From Scilla litardierei (lineage: Eukaryota; Streptophyta; Magnoliopsida; Asparagales; Asparagaceae), in contig CM061142.1 in NCBI GenBank assembly GCA_030789695.1, positions 356,041,486 to 356,105,485 of the forward strand: a DNA stretch of 64,000 bases, written 5' to 3'. The translations under genes were made by a program, and so were the position numbers. Of the stretch, positions 43,807-55,779 are shown piece by piece (within the stretch, counting starts at the first letter, position 1; the number at the start of each line of letters is the position of its first letter). The notes beneath the pieces are model-generated. The model was not told the origin of the DNA. It saw nothing but the letters and a program-made list of their open reading frames with translations, and did no database searches.

Positions 43807-45720
43807 TCAAAAGGCAGGAGAGGAAATATCCACGTTCTCCTTGGTGGAAGATGTGGGGGATGTGGGGGAGTGGATGGGAGAGGTGACTGGTGTGCGGAGA
43901 AGTGGAGAAAGGGGTCGAGGTGATGGATGGGTGGGTGTGGAGGAGGTGTGGACGATGGGTGGTGTGGAGGTGATGATGGTGAATGGAAGGGAAATGGCGA
44001 CCAATGCTGTGGTGGAAGGGGGAGGTACGGGGGTAGGTGGTGGAGAGGATGGTGGGGGAAGTGACCTCGATCGCACCTGTAATTTCTTGCAGCGTGCATA
44101 TGGGGTGATGGAAGTGGATGGTGAAGGATCTGTGGGGCCGACGGCAGTGGTCGTGAGTGGAGGTGTAGTGGAGGGAATGGAAACAGTGTGTGTAGAGGAA
44201 GTGGTGGGAATGGAAGTGGCGGCGGGAGGGGATGAATGTGAACGTGGGGGTGAAGAATGTGATGGTGGAGGTGAAGATCGTCGAGGGGGTGAAGGTGGTG
44301 GTGAGGGGGCTGGTGTGGGAGGTGGTGGTCCATGAACGTGAGTGAGGATGCGGAGGATGGTGGCCACGTTCCCCTCAAGTACAAGGAAATGTGGGTGAGT
44401 GAAGATGGAAGAGGATGTGACCGAGGAGGTCGAAGAGGATGCGCCAGCGCGTAATGCAGCTAACTCAACCTCGAGACGGAGGCGAGTAGAGGTGGCTCGA
44501 TGAAATGAGAAAGTGGTGGTCGTACGGACCGGAGAGGTGGTGACGGTGGTGGTGGGGACAGAAGCCGGGATGGTGCTACTAGGTCCAGCCCCGGTGTCTC
44601 CTCGGGACGCAGGAATGTCCTGCTCGCCTAAGTGGGTGGTAGGGGAAGGTGGTCTGGGTGTGCCCGGGATAAACGGAAGACGTAACCCCCCCAGATACTC
44701 AGGGTCAGGTGGAAATGTCCAGTCTGCCACAAGAACGATAGTCATGTGAGCTGGGTTGGGTAGAATGGTAAAAGGAGCAGGGATGACCGTAGAAGAAAGT
44801 GAAACGACCATCGGGGCGGGGCTTGATCATGTGTATGTGCCGCAGGACATCAAGATCTAGATGTGTAGATCCTGTGGCAGTAGACAAATCTCAGGGGATG
44901 GGGATATTGAACTGGGGATATGAAGCTATGATAGTAATGAGGCCCCCCTTGCCGGCACGGCTAATCTCAAGTAGCTTGTGAATAAGCCAAGCACCAGCAA
45001 GAATGGGAATGACAAGGGCCCCAAAAGCAATCCATCACCGCGAACAAAAGCAAAGGTCATGGCCCACAAATCAAAAAGATCAGGGATGGTCACGGTACCT
45101 GACTCATCACTGGGGAAGAATGTGCAAGATATGATTCGGTGTGCCAGACGAAAAATGGGGTGAATGATGGAGGAGGCCTTGGCCTTACCTCGAGGATAGT
45201 GATCGTGTAGGGTGAGGCGAAACCAAAATTGATCGACGTCGAAATCAGGGTGATACCCGTAGCGACGGATAGCGTCGTCCCCAAGAATGTGGAAACCAAA
45301 GATGTGGGTGCGGATGGTTTTGTTACGGACGCGGAAAACGACGATCGACTCCGACTCACATATAAAGGAGGATAGAAATTTGAGTGTGAGTGAGGGGTAG
45401 GATACCGCGTTGGCGTTTAGGAAAGCTATCCAACCTAAATTTGTGAAGAGAGTCTCGACCTCGGTGAACACGCCGAGATCGATAAGCATTTTGGCATGGG
45501 CAAATTTGGTGGATAGGTGTCCCCATGCATCGAGTCTATGATAAAAATCGTTTTGTTCTTGACTCAAAAAATGGTAGCCACGTGGGCCCATCATTGGGTC
45601 TACAGCTGGGATAATTGGTTAGGGTTAGGGTTGGGGTTGTGCAGGAGGAGGGCGTGAGTGTGGTGGACGTGTGGTCTTTCGTCTCGTGCGAGACGACCCC
45701 TCCTCACGCATAATACCCTT
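43807..45720 (-). pseudogene. Accessory ORF of element A (broken)
   Basis: It can be followed from an ATG near 45710 (basic start MREEGSSRTRRKTTR), through two in-frame TAA codons in a CCCTAA-type tract near 45625. A 222-codon open stretch (45594-44926) follows, then a frameshift region, then a 334-codon open stretch (44811-43807). The central part aligns by eye with element B's accessory protein: both have a phrase of the type RxKASxIxHPxxRxAxR, then a pair of helical segments. The C-terminal part is Ser/Thr/Pro-rich with a short leucine-rich helix (RLRLEVELAALRAG). An LTR-like promoter (46180-46540) precedes it. Function unknown; this copy is not intact. Confidence 0.6.
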
Positions 45721-46179
45721 ACCCTTATCTTTATCCCAGGTCATATGAGTGTGTGATGCCAGTATATGCAAGATATGATGAATGCACACAAACACTGGCA
45801 ATCGAGCAAAATAGTAATACTAGGGCAAAATTGAAAATGGAGCTAAGGAGCGAAGTTACCCAGTAGAGATGATGATCCTTGCTCGTAGATCACCCAACGC
45901 AGCGCAATGAGAGGGAGTGTGAAGCCACTGCACTTCTTTTCAACAAATTTTCAAAAATGGGGGGAGTCGGGCAAAAATTAGGGCATGGATGGGGTTAAAT
46001 GGAAGAGGGAGAGAGAGAGAGATCGATGGAGAGAAGGAAGAGAGAGAGTGGACAGGTCGATTGAGGGGCTGTCGGGGTCGGTTGAGGCAAAGAATGTGGC
46101 CGGTTGAGGGGTGGGGAAGTCGAAACGGCGATGGGAATTCGAAATCGGTTGAGGGGAAATGAACGGGTGAAGGCGGGGG

Positions 46180-46188
46180 TATTTATAG
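46180..46188 (-). promoter_or_regulatory. Internal TATA box ahead of accessory ORF, element A
   Basis: Minus strand CTATAAATA, a good plant TATA box, sits about 10 bp downstream of the internal CCGATCGG cluster and about 470 bp ahead of the accessory start near 45710. Confidence 0.6.
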
Positions 46189-46196
46189 GGTTTAAG

Positions 46197-46540
46197 TCGA
46201 ACCGATCAGGTGAATTTTCACCCGATCGGTTGATTATTATTTCGAAAAAATTCGTTGAAAAGATTCTACAGGCGAACCGATCGGTTGAGAACTCAACCGA
46301 TCGGTTGGCCGCTTCATAATTTTCCCGAGACTTCTGTGCAGCTTACCCGATCCGTCACATGACCATAGCTTCTATCAACCGATCGGTTGATTAAATCCTC
46401 AAATTTCCCGAGACTTCTGCCGTTCTCACACGATCTGCCACCCGGTCTCATTTTGATTCACCCGACCGGTTCGTAGATGAGCAGATATAGGCCACTCTGA
46501 TACGTCCCACCCGATCGGTTGAGAGATCAACCGATCGGTT
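46197..46540 (-). repeat. Internal CCGATCGG cluster, element A
   Basis: At least seven copies or variants of CAACCGATCGGTTG (for example 46199, 46219, 46274, 46295, 46377, 46508 and 46527) lie between the protease and the accessory ORF. The word is otherwise confined to the LTR at 1064-1515, which ties this region to that LTR. Confidence 0.85.
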
Positions 46541-46738
46541 GGGGGCTTGTTTCCTGCAAAAGTCCAAAAAATGGCCTAAGTCCTTCGACGAAAGTTGCTG
46601 TGGCTGAATTTATTTATCAAAATAAGAAAAATAAAGCTAAAAATAATCCTAAAAACAAAGATGAGAGTTTAGAACATGGGTTGCCTCCCATGAAGCGCTT
46701 TTGTTTAACGTCGTTTGCTCGACGCCCGTCGATGATTT

Positions 46739-49564
46739 TCATGGTGGACGGTGCTGATGCCCTAAGTTTGGCATCCCTTCTGATTCTGAATTGGTGGTCT
46801 TTGGTGTCGTCGTCGGTGACAAGTAGACTTGCTCGATGATCAACCCTCCGTTGATGGTATCTGGAGGCTTTTCCCTTATATTGGCGTCTACCGCCACTCT
46901 TCTCAAGATTCCAATTTCATCACCAGTAAGCCCAATGGGCTCTTTCCCTTTTCTCCTCATCGGAGGAGCTTTTTGGAACCCGGGAGGGATCGTATGTGAC
47001 ACACCCGCTTCCCCATCAACATCTTCTTTCTTCATACCGACATGTTCTTCAAGGTCCATCAAGCTGTCGGGGGGGATTCCTTGAGAGAATTTCCTAGGTC
47101 CTAACCCCTATGGCTCTTTCTTCTTCTACGTCCAGCATATTGCAACCAGGTTCATCCAGAGGGTGCTTCATAGATAACCTCAAGTCGAATTCGACCTTTT
47201 GGTCGCCAACATTAAGGGATAGCTTCCCTTTCTTTACATCTATCAGCACGCCAGCGGTGGCCATGAAGGGTCGTCCAAGGATGATGGGAGTATGGGTGTC
47301 TTTGGGCATATCCATCACCACGAAGTCTACCGGCACTTGCACTCCACTGACGTCAACAGGTAGGTCGTCTACAATTCCCACCGGATATTTGACCGATCTA
47401 TCAGCTAGTTGAAGGGTCATACCATTGGGCTCCAGGTCTCCCATCCCTATCCTCCTGTATAGTGACAGGGGCATTAAACTGACGCTCGCTCCCAAATCCA
47501 CGAGCGCCCGATGGATCTTCACTTCCCCAATTGAACAAGGAATGGAGAAGCTTCCCGGATCTTTTAGCTTTGGCAGATTCGCTCTCTGAATGAGAGCGCT
47601 GCATTCCGTCGTGAGAACGACCGTTTCCTTTCTCGAACCCCTTGTCACCAAGTCCTTTAAAAATTTTGCATAGGAGGGAATTGTCTCTATGGCTTCGAGG
47701 AACAGGATCTGCAAGCTCAAATCCTTGACCATAGCGAAGAACTTGTCGTATTTTTCGTCAATCTTAGCTCGGGCAAGTCGCTGTGGAAAAGGCACAACGG
47801 GTTTGAATACTCTCAGGCTCCCCTCCTCGTCCTTCTTCTTCTCCTCTTTAGGGGCTCCCTCCGGAGTCGTAATCTTTGGTGACGAAGCGCCATCATCATT
47901 AGATTTTTCAATTGGTCGCTCTATGACCAACGGAGCTTCAGGTTCCTTGGCGGGCACTCTTGTAGGAATTTGTGTCCCGCTTCTCAAGACGATGGCGGAC
48001 ATATTCGCATGATCATGTGTTAGTGCCAAAGTCTGGTTCGTCCCCCTCGGGTTAACTTCCGTTTGTGGCGGCAATTGATTTTACGACCTTTGAAGGTTCG
48101 CCACCTGCAACCCCGGCTGGGTTACTTGCTCAGTGAGAGCCCTCTGCCCCATCTCCCGCTTCAAGTTGATCTTCTCCTGGTTTGTAATGTACTGAGTCAA
48201 GAGGGACTCAACCGGGGAGATAATATGATGATGGCCGTATGGCTGCTGCTGTTGCTGAATGGGCTGCTGGTTCCTGGGGGATACTGCGGATATTGTTGAT
48301 GCTGTTGCTGCATGGGCTGTTGATACTGCTACTGCTGTTGCCTGGGCGGCTGATATACTTGCTGCTGCTGCTGAGGCGGCTACTGATAGGGTGCCTGATA
48401 GCTAAGATTGGGGTGGTTTCGGTTATTTGAAGAATAAACCGGATTCGAGCTAGTCCTCGGTGGATATGGCACATTACCCATCGGGTTGAAGAAAAGCGCA
48501 CTAGCTTTATCCACCGATGGTGAAATATCACCACCCTTGAAGTCCCCCAGGACTTCCGCTTCCACCGCCGATACTTGTTGGGTGCCAGCACCACCAGCTC
48601 CTACCATGAGCGCTGAGATCTGGGTCGATAGCAAATCGAATTTGCTAGACAACTTGTCGACATCCTTGACTCTATGAATTCCTCCAGATCTGGGCATGGC
48701 ACGCTCATCGCACCACCGCTCATTGTTTGATGCCATGTTCTCTAATATGTTCCCGGAATCTTCTTCACTTCTAGACATAAAGGACCCCCAGCCGCGGCAT
48801 CCATTGAAGACTTCAAGTCATCCCTCAATCCGTTATAGAACAGATTTATAATCTGCCACTTTGGAAGATCGTGATGAGGGCATCTCCACTGCATTTCCTT
48901 GTATCTTGTCCAAGCTTCGTACAGGGACTCGTGACTGGCTTGGGAGAAGGAGGAGATCTCACTCCTCAACTTCATATTCTTCCCCGAAGGAAAGAACTTA
49001 GTCAAGAATGCATTCGAGAGATTCTCCCAAGTGTTGAAGGTGTTCGGGTCCTTTCCCCCTAAGCCATTGCTTGGCCTTATCCCGCAGAGAGAAAGGGAAT
49101 AGCTTCAGTCGGATTGCTTCAGTTGTGACACCATTAATCCGGAAGGTGTCACACTTCTCAAGGAAGAAGTCCAGATGTTCGATAGGGCTCTCCATGGGTG
49201 CCCCCGAGAATTGATCCTGCTGGATCCACGTCACTAGCAACATCTTGTGCTCGAAGCTCTGTGCCGTAATAGCAGGAGGTCGGATGGAGGTGGTGGACCC
49301 GATGGATGGCATCGAGAACTCCAGCAGGGACTTATGCGGTGGGGTATTCTCCCCCATGGCTTCAGACTCTTCTCTTCTTTGCCTCTCCGCGTTTAGATGC
49401 CTCAGGGTGGCGTTTATCTCTGGATCAACAGGAATCAAGTCGTCAAGACTCCTTGTGTTCCTGCGCATGAAAAGCAACAAACACCCGGGAAGTAAGTGTG
49501 GGATAGAAACAGATAAAAATAGAAAATAAAAATTAGAAAATAAAAATGAAAAAGTAGAACGCAA
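46739..49564 (-). pseudogene. Element A gag-protease (frameshifted)
   Basis: The gag starts at MRRNTRSLDDLIPVDPEINA (near 49466) or the upstream ATG at 49564. The gag core (motifs HLDFFLEKCDTFRI and RLKLFPFSLRDKAKQWL) runs to about 49050, where a frameshift moves it to MTKFFPSGKNMKLRS (49005-48742). A second shift near 48780 leads to the region ending in an in-frame stop at 48380. A Gln-rich repeat region follows. The protease frame (48074-47094) has ALVDLGASVSLMPLS and ILGRPFMATAG, then a short tail to 46739. No polymerase domains follow. Confidence 0.75.
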
Positions 49565-49645
49565 AAATTATCGCGAGATAGGGATATGAGCTAGACTCAA
49601 TGGTTCAATAGGTTCTAAAATAACAAGCACGTTGCTGTAATGCCC
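49565..49645 (-). other. Element A leader remnant
   Basis: Short non-coding leader upstream of gag. The primer-binding site and 5' LTR of element A are not present; the Copia element has inserted here. Bases 49641-49645 (tgccc) are the expected Copia target duplication. Confidence 0.4.
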
Positions 49646-50362
49646 TGATAGCTACTAAACAAGTAATAGAGGGGGGTGAATAGTACTTTAAAATAATGAA
49701 GAGTATAATTCCTAATTATCATGCAAACTCAACCAACAATGCGGAATGAAAGATTGACAACAATAAAAGACAAGCGCAAACAAACGATGTAACAGGTTCG
49801 GATCCACCCAAGTCTCCCCGACTTGTTCCCGGTGATCCTACGTCCCAAACACCCGGATCCCCTCCGGCTACTTGAGTTAGAATCCTCTAACCCAAGTTTT
49901 GCACTATGAAATTCCTGTAGAAAACCTCTACAAGATCAAATCATACACAAAACGAAATGTGACTCCCACAAACTGGGATCACAAACTTATCTAACAACTG
50001 AGAGAAAAACTTAATAGAAAAGTAAATGAAACAGTAAACACTTACCAACAAAATCCTATGCCTTGAGTAAACTTACAGATTTTAGGGCAAGGAGGATTTT
50101 GAAGGAGAGAATGTCACCAAACCATAGCTCCACCAAGATGAATAGCGATTGAAGGCTAGGATGGAGTTGGTGACATTGAATTAAGCTCTTGGCTTGAGTG
50201 GCTCACAATGAAGAGAATCTCTGTTGAGGAAATTAGGGCTCAAGGAGTTTGGAGAGATTCTTTGTGAGAAGAGGAAGCTTTAGAAATGGAGTTGAATGCT
50301 TTCTCTTTGATCTCTAAATCACAATAAATGTCAGCCTTGAATGCTAGGAAGAAGCATCACAA

Positions 50363-50372
50363 GTATATATAG
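50363..50372 (-). promoter_or_regulatory. TATA box of Copia LTR
   Basis: Minus strand CTATATATAC, about 65 bp downstream of the word cluster, preceded (minus sense) by a CT-rich stretch. Confidence 0.5.
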
Positions 50373-50436
50373 GATAGAGAGAAGAGAGAGCAAAAATCGT
50401 GGCATTTAATGCCCCAACGGCTCTTTTCTGAAGCAG

Positions 50437-50970
50437 TCTAATCGGTCTAAGAAGGATCACTGACCGATTAGTTTTGTAAATAGTCGGTCGGTGATTCTTC
50501 TTGGACCGACTAAATGGTTGACAGCCAAGAAAGATAGTTCAGGAGATATAGAACTAGACGGTCTAAGAAGACTTGCCAACCGACTAGTTTGACAACTAGT
50601 CGGTCGGTGAGTGTTCTTTGACCGACTAAGCAGTTGAAATTCAATAGGCTGAACACAAGAGAACTAGTCAGTCTAAGAACAAATTCCAACCGACTAGTTT
50701 CATAACTAGTCGGTCGATGGTTGTTCTTGGACCGACTAACGAGTCAGCAGTAACTCAGGCTGAGAAATGAAAGTATAATTAGTCGGTCTAAGAAGGATTC
50801 CAAACCGACTAGTTTGACAACTAGTAGGTAGGTGAACCTTCTTGGACCGACTAATTGGTCAACAGTGAAGATGCTGAATTGAGCAAGGAGATCTAGTCAG
50901 TTCAAGAAGGATTCTTAACCGACTAGATGACAATCTAGTCGGTTGGTCCTTCTTCTTGAACCAACTAAGA
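50437..50970 (-). repeat. ACCGACTAG / CTAGTCGGT cluster, Copia U3
   Basis: Five or six repeats of an imperfect inverted pair (gaccgactag, spacer, ctagtcggtcggt) at about 100-bp spacing, with ttcttggaccgacta and agtcggtctaagaagga phrases. The same word as LARD2. Confidence 0.85.
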
Positions 50971-51365
50971 TGCACTAGAAGCCGCGAAATGAAGCGTGAA
51001 GCTTCGGGAAAGTTTCTATGGGCTTCTAAGATAATCCTAGCTCTAAGATATGAGCGTTAAGAAGATTATAATGTAAGACCTACTCAAGGCTTAACATTCA
51101 ACGAAAAGAAGCTAGAAGACTATAAAATAAACTAGCCAAACCGTCTTCAAAGCTTCAATCTGAATCTCTTGACTTCAATGATGCTCCTAGAGCTTCAACG
51201 AAGCTTCAGGCACACGATCACGCACTTTGAGAAGTCTTGAGACGTTGCTTTTGATGTACGTAGAATTTTGGCGACGATCTCCATAACTGCGCTCACAAAG
51301 AGTTAGTTCACGATATTTATGTTTGTTCATCATCAAAACCAAATCCGGGGAATCAATACTCAACA

Positions 51366-51380
51366 TTCTCCCCCTTTTTT
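51366..51380 (-). other. Copia polypurine tract
   Basis: ttctcccccttttttgg on the plus strand; the minus strand reads ccaaaaaagggggagaa directly before TGTTGAG. Similar ctccccct blocks occur at 51440 and 51652. Confidence 0.75.
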
Positions 51381-52028
51381 GGTGATGACAAACCAACATA
51401 AATAATAATCAATAATAATGAGTCAAAAGAAATTTACTTACTCCCCCTGCATTGATGACACGTTAATTCCATATTAAATAATAATCATACGCATCAAGCA
51501 GACGACGAAAGTATAAAATATGAACCTAATTATTGAAATTTAGGATCTAAATCCATTTTTATATCTTAACTCCCACTGAATCTAACATATCAAATTAGAT
51601 TCATGGTAAATTGCGTTGAATTATCATTTAGCACATCGTCATTATTAATTCTCTCCCCCTTTGGCATAAGCAAAAAGAGCGGGAGGAGATCAACGACAAC
51701 AACAATGGCTAAAATAAAAGCACGAGAGTCAAAGAATACGACCACGGTCCAAATGACACCAAAGTAAAATCACGAAGAAAATCAAAGTGTGCCAACGAGA
51801 CCATAGTCGAAGATCGAAAAATGAAATCATCAAAACTCAAATCAATTTCACGTATTGAGTTATGGAACATACTCTCTAATATCAACATTCTTAGTGAATT
51901 TAGTGCATGGAAAACAATTCTATGTTTTCATAGAAAGAATTCTATTTAATCAAATATAATCGTCGAACGACGAAATCAACATCAGAGATAATAAGAAATA
52001 TAATGTGCACACAGACGTAAATGGCAAC
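51381..52028 (-). mobile_element. Copia 3' untranslated region left of the LINE
   Basis: Non-coding, AT-rich, with repeated ctccccctttggcataag-like blocks (51440 and 51652). I see no gene. Confidence 0.5.
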
Positions 52029-52230
52029 ACGATGTATGTATTTTTTTGGAGGGTAAGCGTTAGTATTATTGATCGTAAAAAGATACATCCTAATTGCTAA
52101 GTCAGTGAATCCGCAAGAGGGGGGATAGGACACAAGCGTCGTCACCCCCTACAAGTAGACTCACTCCAAAACAAAAAGGAAGCTACACATCTATACATAC
52201 ATACATACAATATTCCCACAACACGCCTAG

Positions 52231-55200
52231 TCACCCAGCGTCTCTGAACTCCCAATATGAGAAAATCTGTTTCTCCTCAGCAGTAGTGGGCTCTTGGTCA
52301 TGCAGAGCAACTCTGACATCAGCTGATATATCTTCAAACAAAGCCGTTTTACACCTCCTCTCATTGTCAAAGATCCTCCTATTTCTTTCCCGCCAGATAT
52401 GCCAGATCATAGCTGCTAGGCAAGTCCTAGAGAGCAGGCTCAACACTTCCTTGGAACCAAAAGAGTCAAGAATGTTTTTCCCAACCTCATGGAGGGAGGG
52501 GGTGCCATGAACCGGGGTCTTTAGCTTCAACATAGCCCTGCATAAAATGTACTTTGAGTAACTACAGGCGAAGAATAAGTGGCCAATATCTTCTTCTGCA
52601 TTGTCACTACACAATACGCAGTGAGGAGGGTAAGCAGGAGCCCACCTGCAAATCTTATCTTTAGTCATTAATTTACCTCCTAGAGCTCGAAGTAGGGAAA
52701 GAGAGAATTTTGGGATGCAATTCGGGTACCAAACCAATTTTTGCAGGGGAAAATCAGGACCTCGTCTTCGCACCCCCTCCCACGCTTCCTTGAAAGAAAA
52801 ATCCTCTCCGCGCATCCACTTCCAGCCATCAATCCCCGGTCTCTGCCTGGTATTCATCAGCAAGTGGCGAACATGGTCCAAGGCCGGATCCGAACTCCAG
52901 GCCGCTCCTACCCAGTAATCCGAAACCTTCTTTAACTCAGCACCATCCGGAATGGAACAAAGGAGGTTTAATGGTCCGCCATCTAGCCAGGGGTCTTGCC
53001 AGAAATACGTCGAATGGCCATCTCGAACATTCCGCCTAATGAGGTTATGGGTAACAGGCCGGCTCTTAAGAATATGCTTCCAGGTGCTTGAGGCCGTAGC
53101 TGATCTCTTTGCCGCAAAGAGTCCTACTGTAGCCGCATACTTCCCTTTCAAATGTTGAGCCCAAAGGCCTGATGAGTTGTGAAATCTCCATGCAAGTTTA
53201 ACTCCTGCAGCTTCATTGAGGTCCTCTAATAGCCGTAGACCAACTCCCCCTTCAGATTTCGGCTTACACAAGTCATTCCAAGCCCACGATCGAGTGCTCC
53301 CAAGAATGAATATCCTACATGCCGCAGTGATTGTTCTCAAAACGCTCACTGGCATGCGATACACCTGGATCCAGAAGGCAACCATACCATATATAACTGA
53401 TCTAACAAGCTCTATTCGCCCCGCAATAGAGAGAAACGACGAAGCCCATCCTCCCATTTTTTTCTTACATTTATCAATCAATTTCTTGTAATTAATAGCA
53501 GTCGGGTACTTAACTGATAGGGGCAATCCCAAATAGGTAGAGAAAGAAGTGGTAATCTTGATTCCAAGAGATGCTGCAAGCAATAACTTATTCTTGGTCC
53601 CTTTGCTAAAAATTCCCGAACTTTTATCCCAGTTTACTGCCAGGCCAGTGAAGGCAGAAAATTCCTCCAGGAGACTTTTAATACCCAAGAAAGAGGATTT
53701 GTTTGCTCTGCAAAATAGAAGCAAGTCATCGGCGAACAAGAGGTGGGATATAGATCCATTCCGCTTCATGGGAGTAATCTTGCCAGAGTTGATAGCCTTT
53801 TCCAATAAAATGGTGAAAGTCTCCATGACAATAACAAATAGGTAAGGGGAAATAGGATCACCTTGACGCAGGCCTTTATTGCTTCCAAAGAATCCATGTG
53901 GTGATCCATTTACCATGACCGAGAAAGTGGGCGATGTGATGCACTCCCTGATCCAGCTAATAGCCAAATCAGGAAAGCGAAGTTGCTTCATGAAATAAAA
54001 GATAAAGTCCCGGTTTACGCTGTCAAACGCCTTCCTTAAGTCCAGCTTCAGGCAAGCTCTTCCCCCCATAGGGTTACTAAAATCCCTGATTTGTTCATGT
54101 GCAATAAGCGTACAGTCAGAGAGAAGACGCCCTTTCAAGAATGCAGCTTGGTTAGGGGAGATAAGATCATGGATCACTGCCTTCAGTCTGTTGCAGATGA
54201 TCTTACTGATAAATTTGTATAGGACATTACAGCAAGAGATAGGCCGATAGTCACTTAAACCTGAAGCGTTTGAATTTTTTGGGACCAACGTTAAGAAGGT
54301 GTGGTTGATTTGCTTGAGCATACGACCCGAAATGAAGAAAGATTTGACTGCTGTAGTAACCTCTTCCCCCAAGAGCTCCCAGTTATGCTGAAAAAAGAAG
54401 GCATTATAGCCATCAGGCCCCGGAGCTTTGTCTGACCCAATTTGGAACACCACCTCCTTAACTTCCTCACTTGAAACCATTTTGCTAAGCCATTTAGCAG
54501 AATTCTCAGTTAAGATGCGTTTCGGAACAATATTGTTGAAGGAGCATAAGTAATTGTTCTGATTAAATAGCCTCTCAAAGAACAAGGGAGCCTCCACCTG
54601 CAAGACACCATTTATGGCGTTCTGCTTTCCCCCATGGTCTACTAGATGATTCAGGTTATTTATGCTGGCACTGGCATTCATGCAACTGTAGAAAAATTTT
54701 GTGTTTCTGTCTCCAAGAGAGAGCCAGTCATGGCGGCTTTTCTGCTTGTACATATCCTCCTCCATCTTCAGAGCACGGGTCAGCTTAATAACCAGCTGTG
54801 CTTCACGCCTATGTAGATCAACATCATCATGAAGATTCGGGTTCAGCCTGATTTCATACAAATTCCTTCTACACTACTCAACTTCAGTGTCAGCTCTGTA
54901 TTTAATAGCCAATTCTTTGATAATAGGTTTCAGTCTGCTAAGTTTTTGAACCAACCGATACATGGGAGACCCAACAATGACAGTGCCCATAAGAGAGGAA
55001 ATGATATCTTTGTACCCTGGGCAGGAAGACCAAAAGTTAAAAGTTTTGAATGGCTTAGGTTTAGAGGGAACCTGATTATGTAGGAAGACCGCCATGGGAG
55101 AGTGATCGCTAGTGCCTGCGTCGAGATAGTCCACATAATATGCAGGGAGAGAATTAAGCCAATTAGCATTACCAAATACCCGATCAAGCTGCGCTGCAAT

Positions 55201-55776
55201 CCGGTCAGACCCAATACGATTGTTACACCAGCTCAACCTATTCCCCCTACTCTTCAGCTCCTGTAGACTACATCTAGAGATGCAATCTTCATAGTCCCGC
55301 ACCATATTATCATCAAGCTTCCTTCCACCCACCTTATCGCAGGAGTATAGAACACTGTTAAAATCTCCCCCAACAAGCCAAGGAACATTTATATGACTGC
55401 AGTCAGCATCCAACATATTCCATAACTCCTTCCTTTCTTCTCTAGAATTTCGACCATAAACTCCAGTGAAGACACAAGAGAATCCCCCCACATTATTGCA
55501 ATAGATTGATATGTGCTGTGCCGACTTAGACATCAGTCCCACACTCCATACATTGGGATTGAATCCCATAAGAATCCTTCCACCTGAAGAGGTCTCAAAA
55601 TTATTAAAAAGGGTCCACCCCTTCAGCCAACCAAGTGATTGACATTTATCCATGGTCTTGAGCTTAGTCTCAACCAAGATAATTGCAGTCGGTTTTAGTT
55701 TCAATATCATGTCCCAGACATCCCTTCTCCGCACACAATTATTTAACCCCCTGGTATTCAAAATAAAGACACTCAT
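52231..55776 (-). pseudogene. LINE ORF2: endonuclease and reverse transcriptase, one in-frame stop
   Basis: The frame begins at 55776 with an AP-type endonuclease (start MSVFILNTRGLNN; motifs VETKL, GGDFNSVL, TSDHSPM) for target nicking. An in-frame TAG at about 54874 separates it from the rest, which is in the same frame. The reverse transcriptase (residues from about 54861) has PGPDGYNAFFFQ, LVPKN, DYRPISCCNVLYK, the catalytic FADDLLLF and a C-terminal zf-RVT-like region (KICRWAPAYPPHCVLC). The protein makes cDNA at the nicked target. The open length of about 876 codons after the stop is otherwise unbroken. The single TAG makes this copy defective unless read through. Confidence 0.85.
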
Positions 55777-55779
55777 TAT

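Larger units (their letters stand above)
49646..51365 (-). repeat. 3' LTR of the Copia element
   Basis: Its minus-strand start TGTTGAGTATTGATTCC abuts the purine tract at 51366. The plus-strand start is TGATAGCTACTAAACAAG; the exact left edge could also be 49636 or 49641, where other TG dinucleotides occur. Minus-sense order: U3 (51365-50430) with word cluster, TATA (50372-50363), then leader. Confidence 0.7.

Noticed and set aside
43841..44335. Plus-strand Val/Gly-rich frame
   Set aside because: Antisense of the Ser/Thr/Pro/His-rich C-terminal part of element A's accessory ORF.
45600..45625. CCCTAA repeats considered as telomeric sequence
   Set aside because: Only two units, explained by mutation of a CAACCC coding repeat in the accessory ORF.
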